Origin: Bryoerythrophyllum caledonicum
Lineage: Eukaryota; Streptophyta; Bryopsida; Pottiales; Pottiaceae
Length of the DNA stretch: 64,000 bases
NCBI GenBank assembly: GCA_963971425.1
Contig: OZ020520.1
Span: 10,043,807 to 10,107,806, forward strand
Direction: 5' to 3'
A program made the position numbers and the translations under genes. Within the stretch, counting starts at the first letter, position 1. Every line of letters begins with the position of its first letter. The notes under the pieces are model-generated. The model made no database searches, was not told where the DNA came from, and saw only the letters and a list, made by a program, of their open reading frames with translations. Positions 42,971-54,800 of the stretch are shown piece after piece.

Positions 42971-44649
42971 ACTCATTATAAGATGAACATGGAGGAACCA
43001 ATTGTGATTCCCACGGCAAAGTCGGTGCAGAAAACCCTAAGCAAAATGAATAATTCCAACAAGCTGGTAGCACTGGTGAACAATAGCACTGGATCAGGCT
43101 CCAGTGCATTGGCCGAGGTTCAGGAGAAGCTCGCACTTTGGCAGAGCAACAGGAGCAAACAGAGCTCCCTGTTGCAATCACTTGAGGTGGGAGCCCTACT
43201 ACTACTTCATGCCTAAATTCCTGTGAGAAGAGCCTAAACCATGATGCGCAATATGAGTTCTATTCGTGTCAAAGAAGGTGAAATTAAAGTCAATGAATTT
43301 CGAAGGTGATTGATGGAGGTATCTACTATCACAACTTTTATGTGAATACAGTAATGAAAAATTTCTCCCCTCATGAGTGCAGAGTATTCACCCAGGATCA
43401 ATGACATGAAGTAAAAATATGGTTAATTTTATCTTCCGTGGTTGTTGGCATATTTCTTGAGATGCACATTCTGAGAGCAGTTCAGATATTATTAGGTTTT
43501 TAATGATACTTATGAATAAATTCTGAATAAACTTGTGCGAATTGATCGCATTGGAGAGCATGTTGGAATTAACACATAATGGGTGAAGAGATATTTAATA
43601 GTAGTGGGTCAAATCGATAGCAATGTTAGAACTGCGATGATTTATTAATGTTCACAACCTTGATTGAGAGAAGTGGGGTGTTATTTTTTGCAGGCGTTGC
43701 TGAATGCAGACATGGAAGCGTTACAAGCAGCCAAGCCTCCTCCAACTTCATAACATGAGTTCACCTTGAATGATATAAGCGTCAATCAACTGAAAACACC
43801 CTCCAAGATTTTATAAATACTGATTTTAAGAGCATGCAGATTCCGTAGATTAGCTCGCAATGAATAGATTCATTATCTCAATGTTAGCTGCCTCAGCAGC
43901 TTCTTACCTTTGTGTCAATGGATTAAAGAGGAGACGGTTTAGAAATGATAATGCTGGCGAGCATTAACTTTCCAGCACATACAGCAGAATCATTCGATGA
44001 TTGGACTCTAGACCAAATCACTTTCTCTTTGTTTCTTGTTCACCATGGTTCAATGAATAGACACTTATATTGGGTGTATAAGCGTCTATACATTGAACCA
44101 ATTCAATGAATAGACACTTATATTGCCCAATAGAGAGTGAGGGACACAAACGATAACCTATATTTTACGCTAACTAATCAACGTAGCTGAGGAAAGACTG
44201 GCTCGGAATCATGTGCATGAAGCTGCTTAATCCGTGCATGAAACTATTATCATAATCTACAAACTCATTCCGTTAGAATCTTCAGCAGTTCGGGAAGCTG
44301 GAAATGCAAGTCATGCAATTAACCTCGAAGTGAGATTCAAAATATCTGACATCAATACGCAATTGCATATATGTTAACGCACTCGTGAGAATAATCCAAT
44401 CGAGTGAGACCACATGATCAACTGATCATTCATTTATTCCAGCTGCAGTACATTCTTATATTGACGTGAATTCAGTTATTTATATTGGGTGCATGCATGC
44501 AGATCGATACTGTGTACTCCTCTTTCCAGCCTGACGGTGTGCTCTGGTGGAAGAAGAAGGATACTTCCTCGGCATCTGGACTTTCGAATGAACAGGCTTC
44601 TGGCCCAAAGCCCAATATTACCCAAGCTCTGAACCATTCAACTCAGTAG
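42971..44649 (+). CDS. 3' exons of an unrecognised host gene with two alternative last exons
   Basis: Exon 42971-43186 follows an AATGACAG acceptor and ends CTTGAG|GTGGGA in phase 0; it encodes PIVIPTAKSVQKTLSKMNN and a coiled-coil part (LAEVQEKLALWQSNRSKQSS). Exon 43694-43753, after TTTTTTGCAG, joins in phase 0 to give ALLNADMEALQAAKPPPTS and a stop. A second exon in the same phase, 44503-44649, after CATGCATGCAG, would instead end with IDTVYSSFQPDGVLWWKKKD and about 29 more residues. Mutually exclusive last exons are an inference. No family recognised. Confidence 0.45.
44047..44099. repeat. Hairpin with 23-bp arms plus an adjacent direct copy
   Basis: GGTTCAATGAATAGACACTTATA (arm) and its complement with two mismatches flank a 7-nt loop; a further direct copy of the arm starts at 44103. 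It lies in the intron between the alternative last exons. Non-coding. Confidence 0.65.
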
Positions 44650-45549
44650 CAGATGAAAGGCTTATTCTCCCATGCTGACCCAATGGTTCATAACTAACGC
44701 CACTTGAGACATTCGTTGAGTCACTGGTCAATAATTAGTTGTTGGATATCATTCGTGATACCGCAACATATTTTGTCTTCTGCAAGTGATCTTATGCGCA
44801 GACAAGCTGGGTCCACACGACCCAGCAGGTTCCACTCAGGCTCAGATCCCGGCCGGCTTAACTTGTGTGAAGAATCAACCAAACTAATTCGATCAGTCAA
44901 AATGAGTCCAGAACATCAACAATATTAACATTCAGAACACCATACTGCGATATACACCCGGTAGAAATCAGCTGGCCTCTAATTATATATCTCTTCGTGG
45001 GAACTCAGTCTGGCAGATTCATAATTTCTAGAACTTTGGACTAGCTGGTTACTAGCAGCTAGCCCCTGGTTATGAAAATTATTGTAATATTGTCATGGCA
45101 CTGGTGTATGTTCATAATCAGGTGCAGTTTCCACATTATTACCGGACATAACGTGAATCTTTAACCTATCTCCCCGTTTGTCAAGTTCAAAATTGCGTGA
45201 GTAAAAGTGAAAAATCGACAATCAAGGGTCGGAAAAAAAGCTGGTCGGGTAGTGCAAAACTTCAAAGCTGCTGCTGCTGGCTCAGTCCTTGATTATTGGA
45301 CCAAAGGATCAACACTACTACGTTATCACGACATGGTTATTGTGATCAAGCAAGTGCCGACCGATCTAAATCGAATTATGGACAAACCCTGGGTCAGACT
45401 ATGCCCTGAAATTCTCTGCCAAGGTCACAGTGCACTTTAAGATACATGTGATTCCCCATCAAAGAGAAGGCGCAAATATCTCTCTTCTCTTCTTTACAAG
45501 AAAGGGGTGGGGGTAATCCCCGTGGCCAGCACGTGGCAGATATTGGACG

Positions 45550-45852
45550 AGGAGTTATCCCTTAGGGACAGAGCGACCCATTTTGGGTCGTTTTGGCACG
45601 ATAATCTTGTTAGTAACTACTTCAAGCCAGTTCCATAAAAGACTCTAAATTATGAAAAAGAAGGTGGAGGAAGATGGGCATCTATCGAGACAGTTGTTAC
45701 AAAATTCGGTGCAAGCATCGGCAAGTGACAATGATTTCCGCAAATGGAGGTTGTGATGAAATGTATCATCTACATAGATGTTATTCTACATGATCTAGAA
45801 CACTTATAGATTCTTGTAGGCTAACAAAGCTCATTGGCCTAGAAGGTAAATT
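45550..45852. mobile_element. TTAA-type MITE, family A copy 3 (degraded)
   Basis: Begins ATCCCTTAGGGACAGAGCGACC after TT and aligns with 32098-32482 through GGTGGAGGAAGATGGGCAT, GTGCAAGCATCGGC and ATGATCTAGAACACTT. The ends are mutated (TTAT, TAAA). Confidence 0.5.
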
Positions 45853-47775
45853 AGCTGGGAGATAACTAGAAGATATTTCTGTGGAGGAGGACACGGACCT
45901 AACTTGGAATGGGGTCTTAACTTTTACTTTACAACTTCAATAACTTACCTAAACTTACATTATTTGTTGAGAACAACGGGTCAATATACTATATTACCAC
46001 TAAATAGACATTAGAATTTTCCCAAAAGTCCTTTCTTCATGTTGCCCATGCTGTGAGCAGTTGTCGGTGGGATAGGTCCTGGGTTATCAACCTTGGAGCT
46101 TTGTCCTCCGCCTGTTCTAAGTGGCCATGCCGTGACCAGAGTCGGGTTACGGATGGCCGTGCTCTGAGTTCTCAAAGAGTTGTCCATTAGTTCTCCCACA
46201 TCTTTTTTGAGCCAAGTCACCATGTTCATGTGGTCTTGGTAGTTACTGACATGAGACCATAAAATAGGGGGTGACAAGTAAGGTGACCCCTATTACTTTT
46301 AGCAAAATATCTAATAGACTCCCTCATCTCATATAATTTTGGAGAAAGTCTTTCTTGAAGAAGAAGAAGAAAAAGAGAAAATTGGGGTGAGATTTAAGTA
46401 CGGAAAGAAAGAAAGCATGGGGAATTTTATGCTCATTTTTTTTGCACCAATGAAATCCATGACAATCAACCCCTAATGGCCCAAGGTGTTTAGAGGAATC
46501 TCTACTCCGTTGATTATAATTTCCCAAGATTAACTTTTTAAGAATGTAACCGTATAATCTTCATCTAAACTTATATGAGATGATGTGGTTAAAATTTTGT
46601 GAATTTTGACCAATTGAAAGTTAATTCTAGTCAAAGTGAAAAAAATGAACCTCATAGGTACACTTGGGCCTTTAGGGATTAAAGCTTTTAGGACCTATCC
46701 AATGTACACCATAGTTTTTAAAAATTGACCAATGGTTCCTCCAGACCTTTTTGAAGCCAACTTCCAAGTCACCTTCTCTAAATGGTCCTGGTTGCTAACA
46801 TAAGACTATAAAGTAGGGAGTGAGACGTGAGGTCACTCCTTCAATGAGCCGCAAAAACGGCTCACGGTGACGAATGGACCACGCATCATGTGCGTTAAGG
46901 TTAGCAAGTAGTAGAAATGGGTTATCCCATTGGATTAGCTCATGATTTTTGATCAAAATAGCTAATTAGCCTTTTCATTTGCTAATTCTTAAAATAGGAG
47001 CCACATTATGGCAACCAAGAATTTTATGAAGTTAACCAAAAAATAAATAGAAAGAAAAAAATAAAGAAAAGGTTAGGAAAATAAAAATAATAGAAAGGAG
47101 TAGAAATGGAAGTAGTGGAGAAGAATTTACCTCTTACCTAGTCGGAAACCGCAAAGTGGCCCTGGTGAGGAAACCACGGAAAAAAATAGTAGAAGAAGAA
47201 GAATGATCGTGAGGAGAAAAAAAAAAGAATGAGGCTTAAAAATCCATTAAAAAATAGTCAAAAGGGGTCCAAAAGACTTGGGCAAAACCCTCACCAATCA
47301 CTAGGTAAATTAGTCCTTACCACACTCAAGGGGAATTCAAGCTAGGTAGAGTAAATAGATTTAGCATCCTTGAATTAGCTAGATAGTTCACTTATTGGTG
47401 ATCATGCGCACACCATGTGGCATAAGATTAAAGTATGAGATTTAAGTATTCTTTGGTTAGTGGGACACCCACTTTTGTTAATGCAAGGGTGGCACGAAAT
47501 TAGTTAGTTATAGGTTAAGAGTTTTTTTATGAAGAATTTTATTTATGGAGGAAGGAAAAGGCGGCAGGGAACTACCTTGGGAACGCACGGGGAGCAAAGG
47601 GCTTGGGGGTTACCCCCTGAAGAGAGGCTTATTCGTAGTGAGTGTGAGTGAGGAGACTGAAAAAGAATGAAGGAGAGTGAACTGAAGAGGAGCTGGAAGC
47701 CCCGACTGTAGACTGAATTTTTGGGTAGCCAGTAGAAGATTCTAGGACAAACATGGCGAGCACAAGAGGAAGAAC
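45853..47775. other. Gene-poor stretch
   Basis: Contains two diverged blocks about ACATGAGACCATAAAATAGGG (46248) and ACATAAGACTATAAAGTAGGG (46799), indicating a local duplication of roughly 60 bp. No credible gene. Confidence 0.35.
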
Positions 47776-47990
47776 ACGAAGATCATGACCAGGAGGACGA
47801 GCTCAACATCACGAACAGGGAGAGCACAAGAGGAAGAAGACGAAGATCACGACCGGGAGGACGAGTTGAGCATCACGAACAGGGCGAGCACAAGAGGAAG
47901 AACACGAAGATCACGACCGGGAGGACGAGCTGAGCATCACGAACAGGGCGAGCACAAGAGGAAGAACACGAAGGTCACGACCGAGGGCAG
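47776..47990 (+). repeat. 63-bp minisatellite, about 3.5 copies, with an open frame
   Basis: Units around GAGCACAAGAGGAAGAACACG and GACCGGGAGGACGAGCTGAG repeat at about 63-bp spacing. As 63 is a multiple of three, a frame from 47785 to 47997 stays open and encodes a charged Arg/Glu repeat. Probably a fortuitous ORF. Confidence 0.7.
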
Positions 47991-48495
47991 AGGGTGAATT
48001 GAGCGGAATCAGGGAGCCCTTCCTCTCTCTCAGACGAGTTCATCATTTCCTCGTGCATGTAATTGAAAGGAACCCTAATTTTGTTATCTACAACCATCGC
48101 GTGGAAGCGCTACCCAAATTTTTTACTAGAATTAGGGTTTTCCATCAACCTAAGGAACAAATCGGTTTTAAACATATACAAGAAGTTAAACATAGCTAGA
48201 GGTACATGTGTGGTAGGGTGTTTGAAGAGGATCCTGGTGTGTGAATGTACATGACGTGCACGTGATGTATGGTGCATGGTTTTAAATAAACGTCCAAGTT
48301 GATTGTTGCACTGCTGGTCGCTGGGTTGTGAATCCGAGGGTAATCCGGATGGGTAATTGAACACTGCCATTGCGTTGAGCATGAAAAAATAATAAGCATA
48401 GCTAATGAGAACATCAAAAACAAAGTTATAACCAAGGAAATAATGGGGATGTAAATTCTGGATAAAAAAGAGGAAGCATGTCTGCTGTCAGCTGC

Positions 48496-48828
48496 TGTCA
48501 GGGTCGTACCCTGGTCTGGAATCGGTCTTGGAGGGTCTAATCAAGTCCATAAGGCCAAGCTGAACCCATCTAAGCTTTAAAATGTCGAAAACGGAGTCCT
48601 AGGGCAAAACTTAGGTGTGTTTGAAGTTGAAACCAACTTAAGGCTGAATTCAGTCATCACCACCCATTGGTCCACCAAAAATATCAAGTAACCACAACCC
48701 AACCGCTATGACCTGAGTGTAGCATGTATGGTTAGTTCCAATGATGATTGCACACGGGGTTGTATCCTGGTTTTAGGAGCTTGTGTTCAAGATAGGCCAC
48801 CCGTTACGGGCGGTGTATTTGGCTCACA
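48496..48828 (+). repeat. Probable 5' LTR of the second Ty3-type retrotransposon
   Basis: A TGTCAGGG...GGCTCACA segment of 333 bp that ends immediately before a primer-binding-site-like sequence. No second LTR is present in the window to confirm the boundaries, so the start is tentative. Confidence 0.45.
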
Positions 48829-48831
48829 TTT

Positions 48832-48848
48832 TGGTGCGTCTGCCGGGA
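48832..48848 (+). other. Candidate tRNA primer-binding site
   Basis: TGGTGCGTCTGCCGGGA starts with the TGG expected from a tRNA CCA end and lies 3 nt after the LTR. Similar TGGnGCCGTTGCCGGGA sites are used by many plant Ty3 elements. Confidence 0.55.
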
Positions 48849-50297
48849 GGAGGCGTGTTCATTGTCTGATTGTGTTGATTATTCTACCTTGGATGTAGGT
48901 ACAAACACTAAGAGACTCATGGTGTATGGAGCGGCATTGGGTAGCTTGAGGTAAGTGCCTAACTTGCTCATGTAATGATTGATGGATTGTTAAGTTGTGT
49001 GTATGTTTTGAAGTATTGAAAATGAATGAACGTGCCAAGTTGTGTTTAAAGGTGGGGGTCTAGAAGGGAGTCTGGTTTCCCGACCTTCCAACCACAGACA
49101 CCTTGTGTTGGAGGGATCCCCTTCTAGTCTTGTGGCTTTGAGTTGAGCAAGGGGCCTAGGGGTGAAAGGTTGAGGCCCTCCCACGGATTTCCGCAAGGAT
49201 TTCCAGTGAGCCCCTAGGTCGAAGGGGAAGGATGCATGAGCCCGGGTATGGAACAAGGGCGCCCCTTCCTTCCCCCCGCGCTTGACTAACCACCAAGGTA
49301 AGTACAACTTGGTGTGGTTGGAATGCTCGAATCAGTTTTTGCAAATTAATGGTATGGATGTTTGAATGAGCTACCTTGGAGGGGAGTTGGAGCCGTGGAC
49401 GTGTCGAAGACGTAGGGGTGCTGATTGGATGGAGCGCTGCATACGATATGTGCCCTACACCCTCTTTTAGGACTGCGAGTAGTAAGATAGGATCAATTGG
49501 ATGTGGTGACCATATTAGGGTTAGAAAACCCTGATTTTCCACTTAAGCCGTGTGGAACATTTGCCTTAGAAACTCTAGGGCTGGCCAACCACGAAATTGC
49601 TTGTAAAGAACCTTGTGCTAACATGTGGAGTGGCGGGAGTTGCTAAAAGATAAGATATCCCCTTCTAAAAACATTGTATGTGACCAATTGGTTGGCCTTA
49701 AAATCGTTAGAGTGCGATTAGGTCCACGGTCGCTTTCAACTAATGGTGACAGGGTGGCTGGAGATGCATCATGGTATGTCTCCTTCATGATGATAACATT
49801 GTCCACACACATTGCTTGTATTCCGTCCCGTAATTGTATCGTTTTCCTCCTAGTAGGTAATGCCTAGCTCAAAGTGGTAAAAGGTGGAAGGGGGGTACCA
49901 AAGATACCGAGGAACTCCACATTTAATCAAGTTGAAGTCTAGGTCAGCCCCACAGTAAGGATTTGTACCATGTGGCGCCAATTGGGGAACAACTTTCCAA
50001 CAGGGTGATGCTCGTGGAGACATTTCTCAATTTGGTTAGTTTTTTGTCGTTTGCCCATAAAAGATAGTCCTTAATAGGTTTCTTCGGCGGCTTCATTGAG
50101 CTAAAACTCCACAACTAAAACTTTGGTCTTGGTCTTGGGTCAGTCCATCCTCGTGATAGTATTGTGAGTAGAAGTGTTGGAAACACCCACTCCTCGTTCG
50201 AGATAGGCCGTGCTTCGTGTAGATCCACCCACGACCTTAAAACCTTGGACGGAAAACCTTTTAGGGGACATGACTACCATCAAGACCTAAACCTTGG

Positions 50298-50305
50298 ACC
50301 CTAGA
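50298..50305. repeat. Left 8-bp target duplication of the hAT element (ACCCTAGA)
   Basis: Identical to 60332-60339. Eight bases is the hAT duplication length. Confidence 0.85.
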
Positions 50306-50479
50306 CATGGTTACCAATCCGACGTCCTTGGGGGTTTGAGAGCATCCTAGGACGTGCTACGACGAGGACGTCTTGACGTCACGTCGGACGCAGCGTCCGG
50401 GGGGGGTAAAATGCATTTACAAGAGGCCCTGATAAGTATTCTGGACCTTCAGATTCGACGAAGTGCCACCCGGCAAGAT

Positions 50480-50700
50480 CTCAGCTGTCAAAATGCGACA
50501 GGTCGTCCGATCTGTCCCTACCGTCGGAGCGATCGGACGACCGGTAGACCGATCGTACGGCCGCGATTTGATCGCGCGGGCGCACGACAGCCATCCGATC
50601 AGGCCGATGGCCACCCGGCCGTCCAATCGGCGGAAGGCCGTCCGATCCGCGGACGGCCGATTGGAGGACGGACGGCCGTGGTGGTGGTCGGCCTCATGGC
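50480..50700. repeat. Left subterminal GC-rich repeat array of the hAT element
   Basis: Many copies of GACGGCCG, CGGACGG and GGCCGTCC on both strands, in strong contrast with the AT-rich surroundings. Confidence 0.7.
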
Positions 50701-50710
50701 TGTCCGCCAC

Positions 50711-50760
50711 CCTATAAAAGGCCATCCGCCGCTTCTCTCTCTCACTTTTTCTTTCCCTTC
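50711..50760 (+). promoter_or_regulatory. Probable core promoter of the kinase-like gene
   Basis: CCTATAAAAGG at 50711-50721, followed 15-40 nt downstream by a pyrimidine-rich CTTCTCTCTCTCAC tract typical of plant start regions. It points toward the kinase-like frame, whose first Met codon is at 51031. Confidence 0.5.
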
Positions 50761-51030
50761 TCGAAATATATTTTTGAGTGGATGCGGAGTGGCTTTGGCT
50801 GGCAATTTTCCATCCATTGGCTCCTCATCTTTGGGAGGGAAAAAATGATTCATATTGAGGGGGAGGTTTTGCGGTTTTAAAAAAAAAAAAATTTAAAACT
50901 TGTTCCAAATGGCTTTTTCCTAATTTTTTTTTAAGAACTTGTTCCAAACAATTTTTTACTTACAGTTTTTTTTAAAACTTGTTCTAAAAAGTTTTTTTTT
51001 AAAACTTCGATTGGCGGCGGGTTTAAGAAG

Positions 51031-52422
51031 ATGCCGAAGGATAAATAGAAGCAGAAGGTTGCGGACTTCGTAGTAAAGCTTCATCCAATTCACGACGTTC
51101 TATCTGAGGCTTGCAAGAATTTTCTCATAGAACTGACCGTCAGATTCTATGAGATAAATTCTATTTGATCATTGGAGAGCAAGTACGTCAGATATAGAGA
51201 TGAAGGCCCCGAGAAGTTCTGGACGGACATGCGACAACACATGATGGACGCGCTTCAAGCTCCCATGTGGAATACGGAGACCCAGAAGCGTGGGTTTTTG
51301 AAGTTCTTGGATGCCAAAGTACACGATTGACTCTAGAATGCCAAGAACTTGTTGACCAAGTTTGGGAGGTTCAATCGCGCAGAGGATGAAGTTTTCAATG
51401 ATGTGCTATTGAAGGCGGATTTGTTCGTGGCCCAGATGAAGCCATTCGCCAAGAATCGAAACAGGCGTGGCTATGTGGGATGGTGGAACTCGATAGAGGG
51501 GCACCAAGAAGACCTGCTACGTAGAGCCCATCTCATTGTCATTCCGCCAACAGCCGCGGTTATACGAATGGACAGTGCGAACAGGAGAGGTGGATACGCC
51601 ACCATTCGCAAAGTCCGCATTGAGGGTGCTCCGGGCATTGAACCATTCTGGAAATTTGCCGCCAAATTGTCCAACCAATCGGAGACATGGCCGGATTTGG
51701 CAAAAGTGGAGCATAAGAACGAGTCGATGGCGGTGAGGATTCCACATCCGGGTGTCATCCATTTCGTGGCCATTCATCCAGACAAGTACGAAGGCTATGC
51801 ATATTGGTGGAATGGCGGGACAATTTGAGAGATGTTGAACCGGGATATCGAGTTTGGTGACGATGTCATTGTACATTTGAACTATGGGAGATTCCATGAT
51901 GATGAGATTATTCGAGTTCAACAGTTGGTTCGTTTTTGCAAAAAACGGACCGAGCTTGCGTGGGCGTTGTTGCGCATCATGAATGAGGTCCACAAGAGCA
52001 ACAATCTCCACAACGACTTGTCTCCAGACAATATCCTCCTCCACTTCCCTCCAGATGTATCGCGAGTCTATATTGGAGTATGCGATTGGGGCATGACCAC
52101 GAAGGTTAACGAACCAATGCAGTCTCTTTACACGTTCACAAAGCGTGAAGACATGGCCGAGACTCTACAAAAGCGATGGTGGGTGGATCCGCGGGTTGCA
52201 TACTTGCACAAACCAGATGCGGATGTGCAAACGATTTTGAAGTTATCCATGGCTTTGGAGGAGTTAGCTACAGCCCGAATAGCGCAACGAATCAACGCGC
52301 GGACAATGTCCATAGACTACAAGAATCTGCAACGGGAATCTCGGAGTTCCGTAGTATTCTCAAATCAAGAATTTACGGATACATTTCATATGTACATGGA
52401 GAGAGTCTGCAACAAAAACTGA
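51031..52422 (+). pseudogene. Protein-kinase-like gene with five in-frame stops, inside the hAT element
   Basis: One uninterrupted frame of 463 codons broken only by stops at 51046, 51166, 51328, 51334 and 51826. The N-terminal 160 residues (WNTETQKRGFLKFLDAK, KNLLTKFGRF) are unknown. A kinase fold follows: Gly loop RRGGYATIRKVRI, Lys in KFAAKL, hinge-side YWWNGGTI, catalytic loop HNDLSPDNILLHF (for HRDLKPxN) and CDWG (for DFG), then an APE-side WWVDPRVAYLH. Asp and Asn of the catalytic loop and Asp of CDWG are kept, so the ancestor was probably an active, atypical kinase. Stops fit CGA to TGA and CAG to TAG. No frameshift has accumulated. I do not recognise a named family. Confidence 0.7.
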
Positions 52423-54713
52423 GAAAGCGTTGGAGGGTTGTTTCATATCATTACACGCTTCAACGACACATACATCTGGCCCACGCCTCATGAGCGTTAT
52501 TGGTCAACGTATTAGTACTATATAGGTTTTACTTTATTCCTTTCGGCATTATTAGACTATACTAGATAGCATGCACATTTTAAAGTGACTATAGCAATAG
52601 TCTTAGATTAATATGTAATGCATGCCTTTGAAATTTGGGCACAAGAAGTAAAAAAACCTTATTTCACATAGCCGTGCAAAGACCGACATTTTTTGAATTT
52701 TATATGGTTTAGATTGTGGCATAGTTCCGATTTTTTAACTTATCAATGTGCTCTATTTCAAAATTCTTGTATTTCAGATTTTTTTTTAAATTACCTCAAA
52801 ATATCCAAATCCAACCTTATGATGATATTTCCCTACACACCAATTTTTAGAGGTAGAAAAGAACTGTAGCATATTCAAATCAAGTGCGCAAATACTGGAG
52901 TTTAAAAATTGTTATTCCACGTTTTATTTTTATTTTTTTGTAAACTAAATTTGATTTCAAATGAGTCCAAACCTAGGTTTAGGAAGGTTTTCAATGTTCA
53001 TTACATGCTGTTGAAAAAACAAAATGTGTAAAATATGATGATCTCTAGGTTTTATGTAGAGAAGACGTATATCAAATTTTACGAGTTTGGGTTTGAATTT
53101 TTTGGATAGATCATAGTGCCCATGGCACTAAATCATACATAACCTCAACCATTTTATGTTTCTTGAATATAATTTAGCATTTATAGAAATTACCCCCATT
53201 TGAAACGCCTCCTCAGACCCGACTCCCTACTCATACAACATGTCTCCTATATCCCCAAAGTTATCGTCATAGTTTTGCACCGAAAACACTTCATAGTTGT
53301 TGGATTCTAGTGCAATGACCATAGACGGAAACCAAAAGTTTGATTTCTAGTTCTGACTGTAGGATCTCAATTTAGACTTATTAAAAAATATGTTCACAAT
53401 ATTTCAAAAACTTTGACCGCACAGATTGAAAGATTATAGTATGTGAAGTGAAGCAAATGGTTTAGGGTCTTCATTGCGTTTAGTGGATCAACAGACTTTG
53501 ACTTTACCTGGTGTCAAAATTTTGAACTACACAAGGTCTAAATCTACTACCTTAAGCATGATGTTAGTTCCTTAGACAACAATTTTTTGAGGTAGAGGAT
53601 ACGTGTAGCGTATTCGAAACAGCTGTGGAAGTAGTGGAGGTTCAAACTTTGCCAATTCAAACTTTTTTTTCTTGTGAACTTAATGTGTTTTGGTTTACTA
53701 ATCCGAATTGTCAATAACAAGGTTTACATCACATATTAATGTGGAGAAAATAAAATGTAACAAATACAAAGATATGTAGGTTTTATGTGAAAATTAATAA
53801 GATCTTTTGGTACCTTGCCCGACAATGAGTGACAACGTGTGAAAATGTTTGACTTGGGTTGGTATGCTATTTTAAAAAAATTCAATAAAGAGAAGACTTG
53901 TTTTTCCAAGGGAATGGTGAAAAACATCGTTTCTCATGCGGTTTTCCATGACATTGTCATGTACATTCTTCTAAATATTTACACCTGAATCAGGTGGATA
54001 GAAAAGTTAAAAGTTTGATTCAAACTTTGCATGTTTAGGGTTCATGCACGCTTTGGCGACGTCCCCTTCCATCCAATTGTATTCTTTTGGTGTCCATCAT
54101 CATATTATTGTTTCAAATGAGATTTCAAATGAGACACCTTACATGTCTTGTAAATGAATATTGCCATATATAACAAATTTGAAAACACAACCAACACTAA
54201 CACACAAAAAACATGCATGAGATTGAATGTGATGAACATATTCTCTAGCCATAATCTACATCCAAAGTTTAGTCCCTAAAATGTTATTTTTAAATACACT
54301 CCAAAATGTCAAATTTTCAAAACTTTTGTAACAATTTTTTTGCTCACCACCTAGATGAAAATACGCCTAAAAAGCCCAAATCCGAAGTCGAAATTCCAAA
54401 AAAATGAATATTTTGGAAGTTATTAACTCGCTGTTAAGTTAATTTTGCCAAAAAAACAGTTTCATCCACTGTGGTTGAAATTCTATGCGGCGGAAGAAAA
54501 ATCTCATAGCGAATGAAAATTTCCGCATCGGATGAAAAATAGAGCAACGAATGAAAAATAGGCTGCGGATGAAAAAAAACCGTGAATGAAAAATCAGACT
54601 GCGGATGAAAATCAGACTGCGGTTTAAATTTTTGCAGCGGATGAAAATTAGACTGCGGATGAAATTTTGAAAAACAAATTATAATATTAAACTACATTAC
54701 AATGGTTGGACTA
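52423..54713. other. Middle of the hAT element: AT-rich, repeat-derived
   Basis: No gene seen. A block at 53370-53530 is an inverted, diverged relative of the repeat at 11600-11760 and 38560-38700. 54340-54660 resembles 14280-14560 and includes repeats of GACTGCGGATGAAA. Confidence 0.4.
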
Positions 54714-54743
54714 ATGCGTTGCAAAGCAACCGCCAACCGCTAG
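54714..54743 (+). mobile_element. Helitron-type 3' terminus (plus strand)
   Basis: GCGTTGCAAAGCAACCGC forms a hairpin, followed by CAACCG and CTAG, then T. Matches the minus-strand end at 25682-25712. Confidence 0.55.
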
Positions 54744-54763
54744 TTTGCATCTATAGAAGTTTA

Positions 54764-54800
54764 GTAGTGGTTCGCGCTTGTTTTGCAACGCATTATAACA
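54764..54800 (-). mobile_element. Second, facing Helitron-type terminus
   Basis: On the minus strand GCGTTGCAAAACAAGCGCGAACCA and CTAC followed by T, a degraded version of the same end. It faces the plus-strand end across about 20 bp. Confidence 0.4.

Noticed and set aside
46324-46527. Minus-strand ORF resembling 30831-31019 (possible Harbinger scrap)
   Set aside because: The resemblance is limited to a few residues and no transposase motif is visible.
50354-50853. Overlapping Arg/Pro/Gly-rich ORFs on both strands
   Set aside because: They follow the CGGACGGCCG subterminal repeats of the hAT element, with equal openness in several frames.
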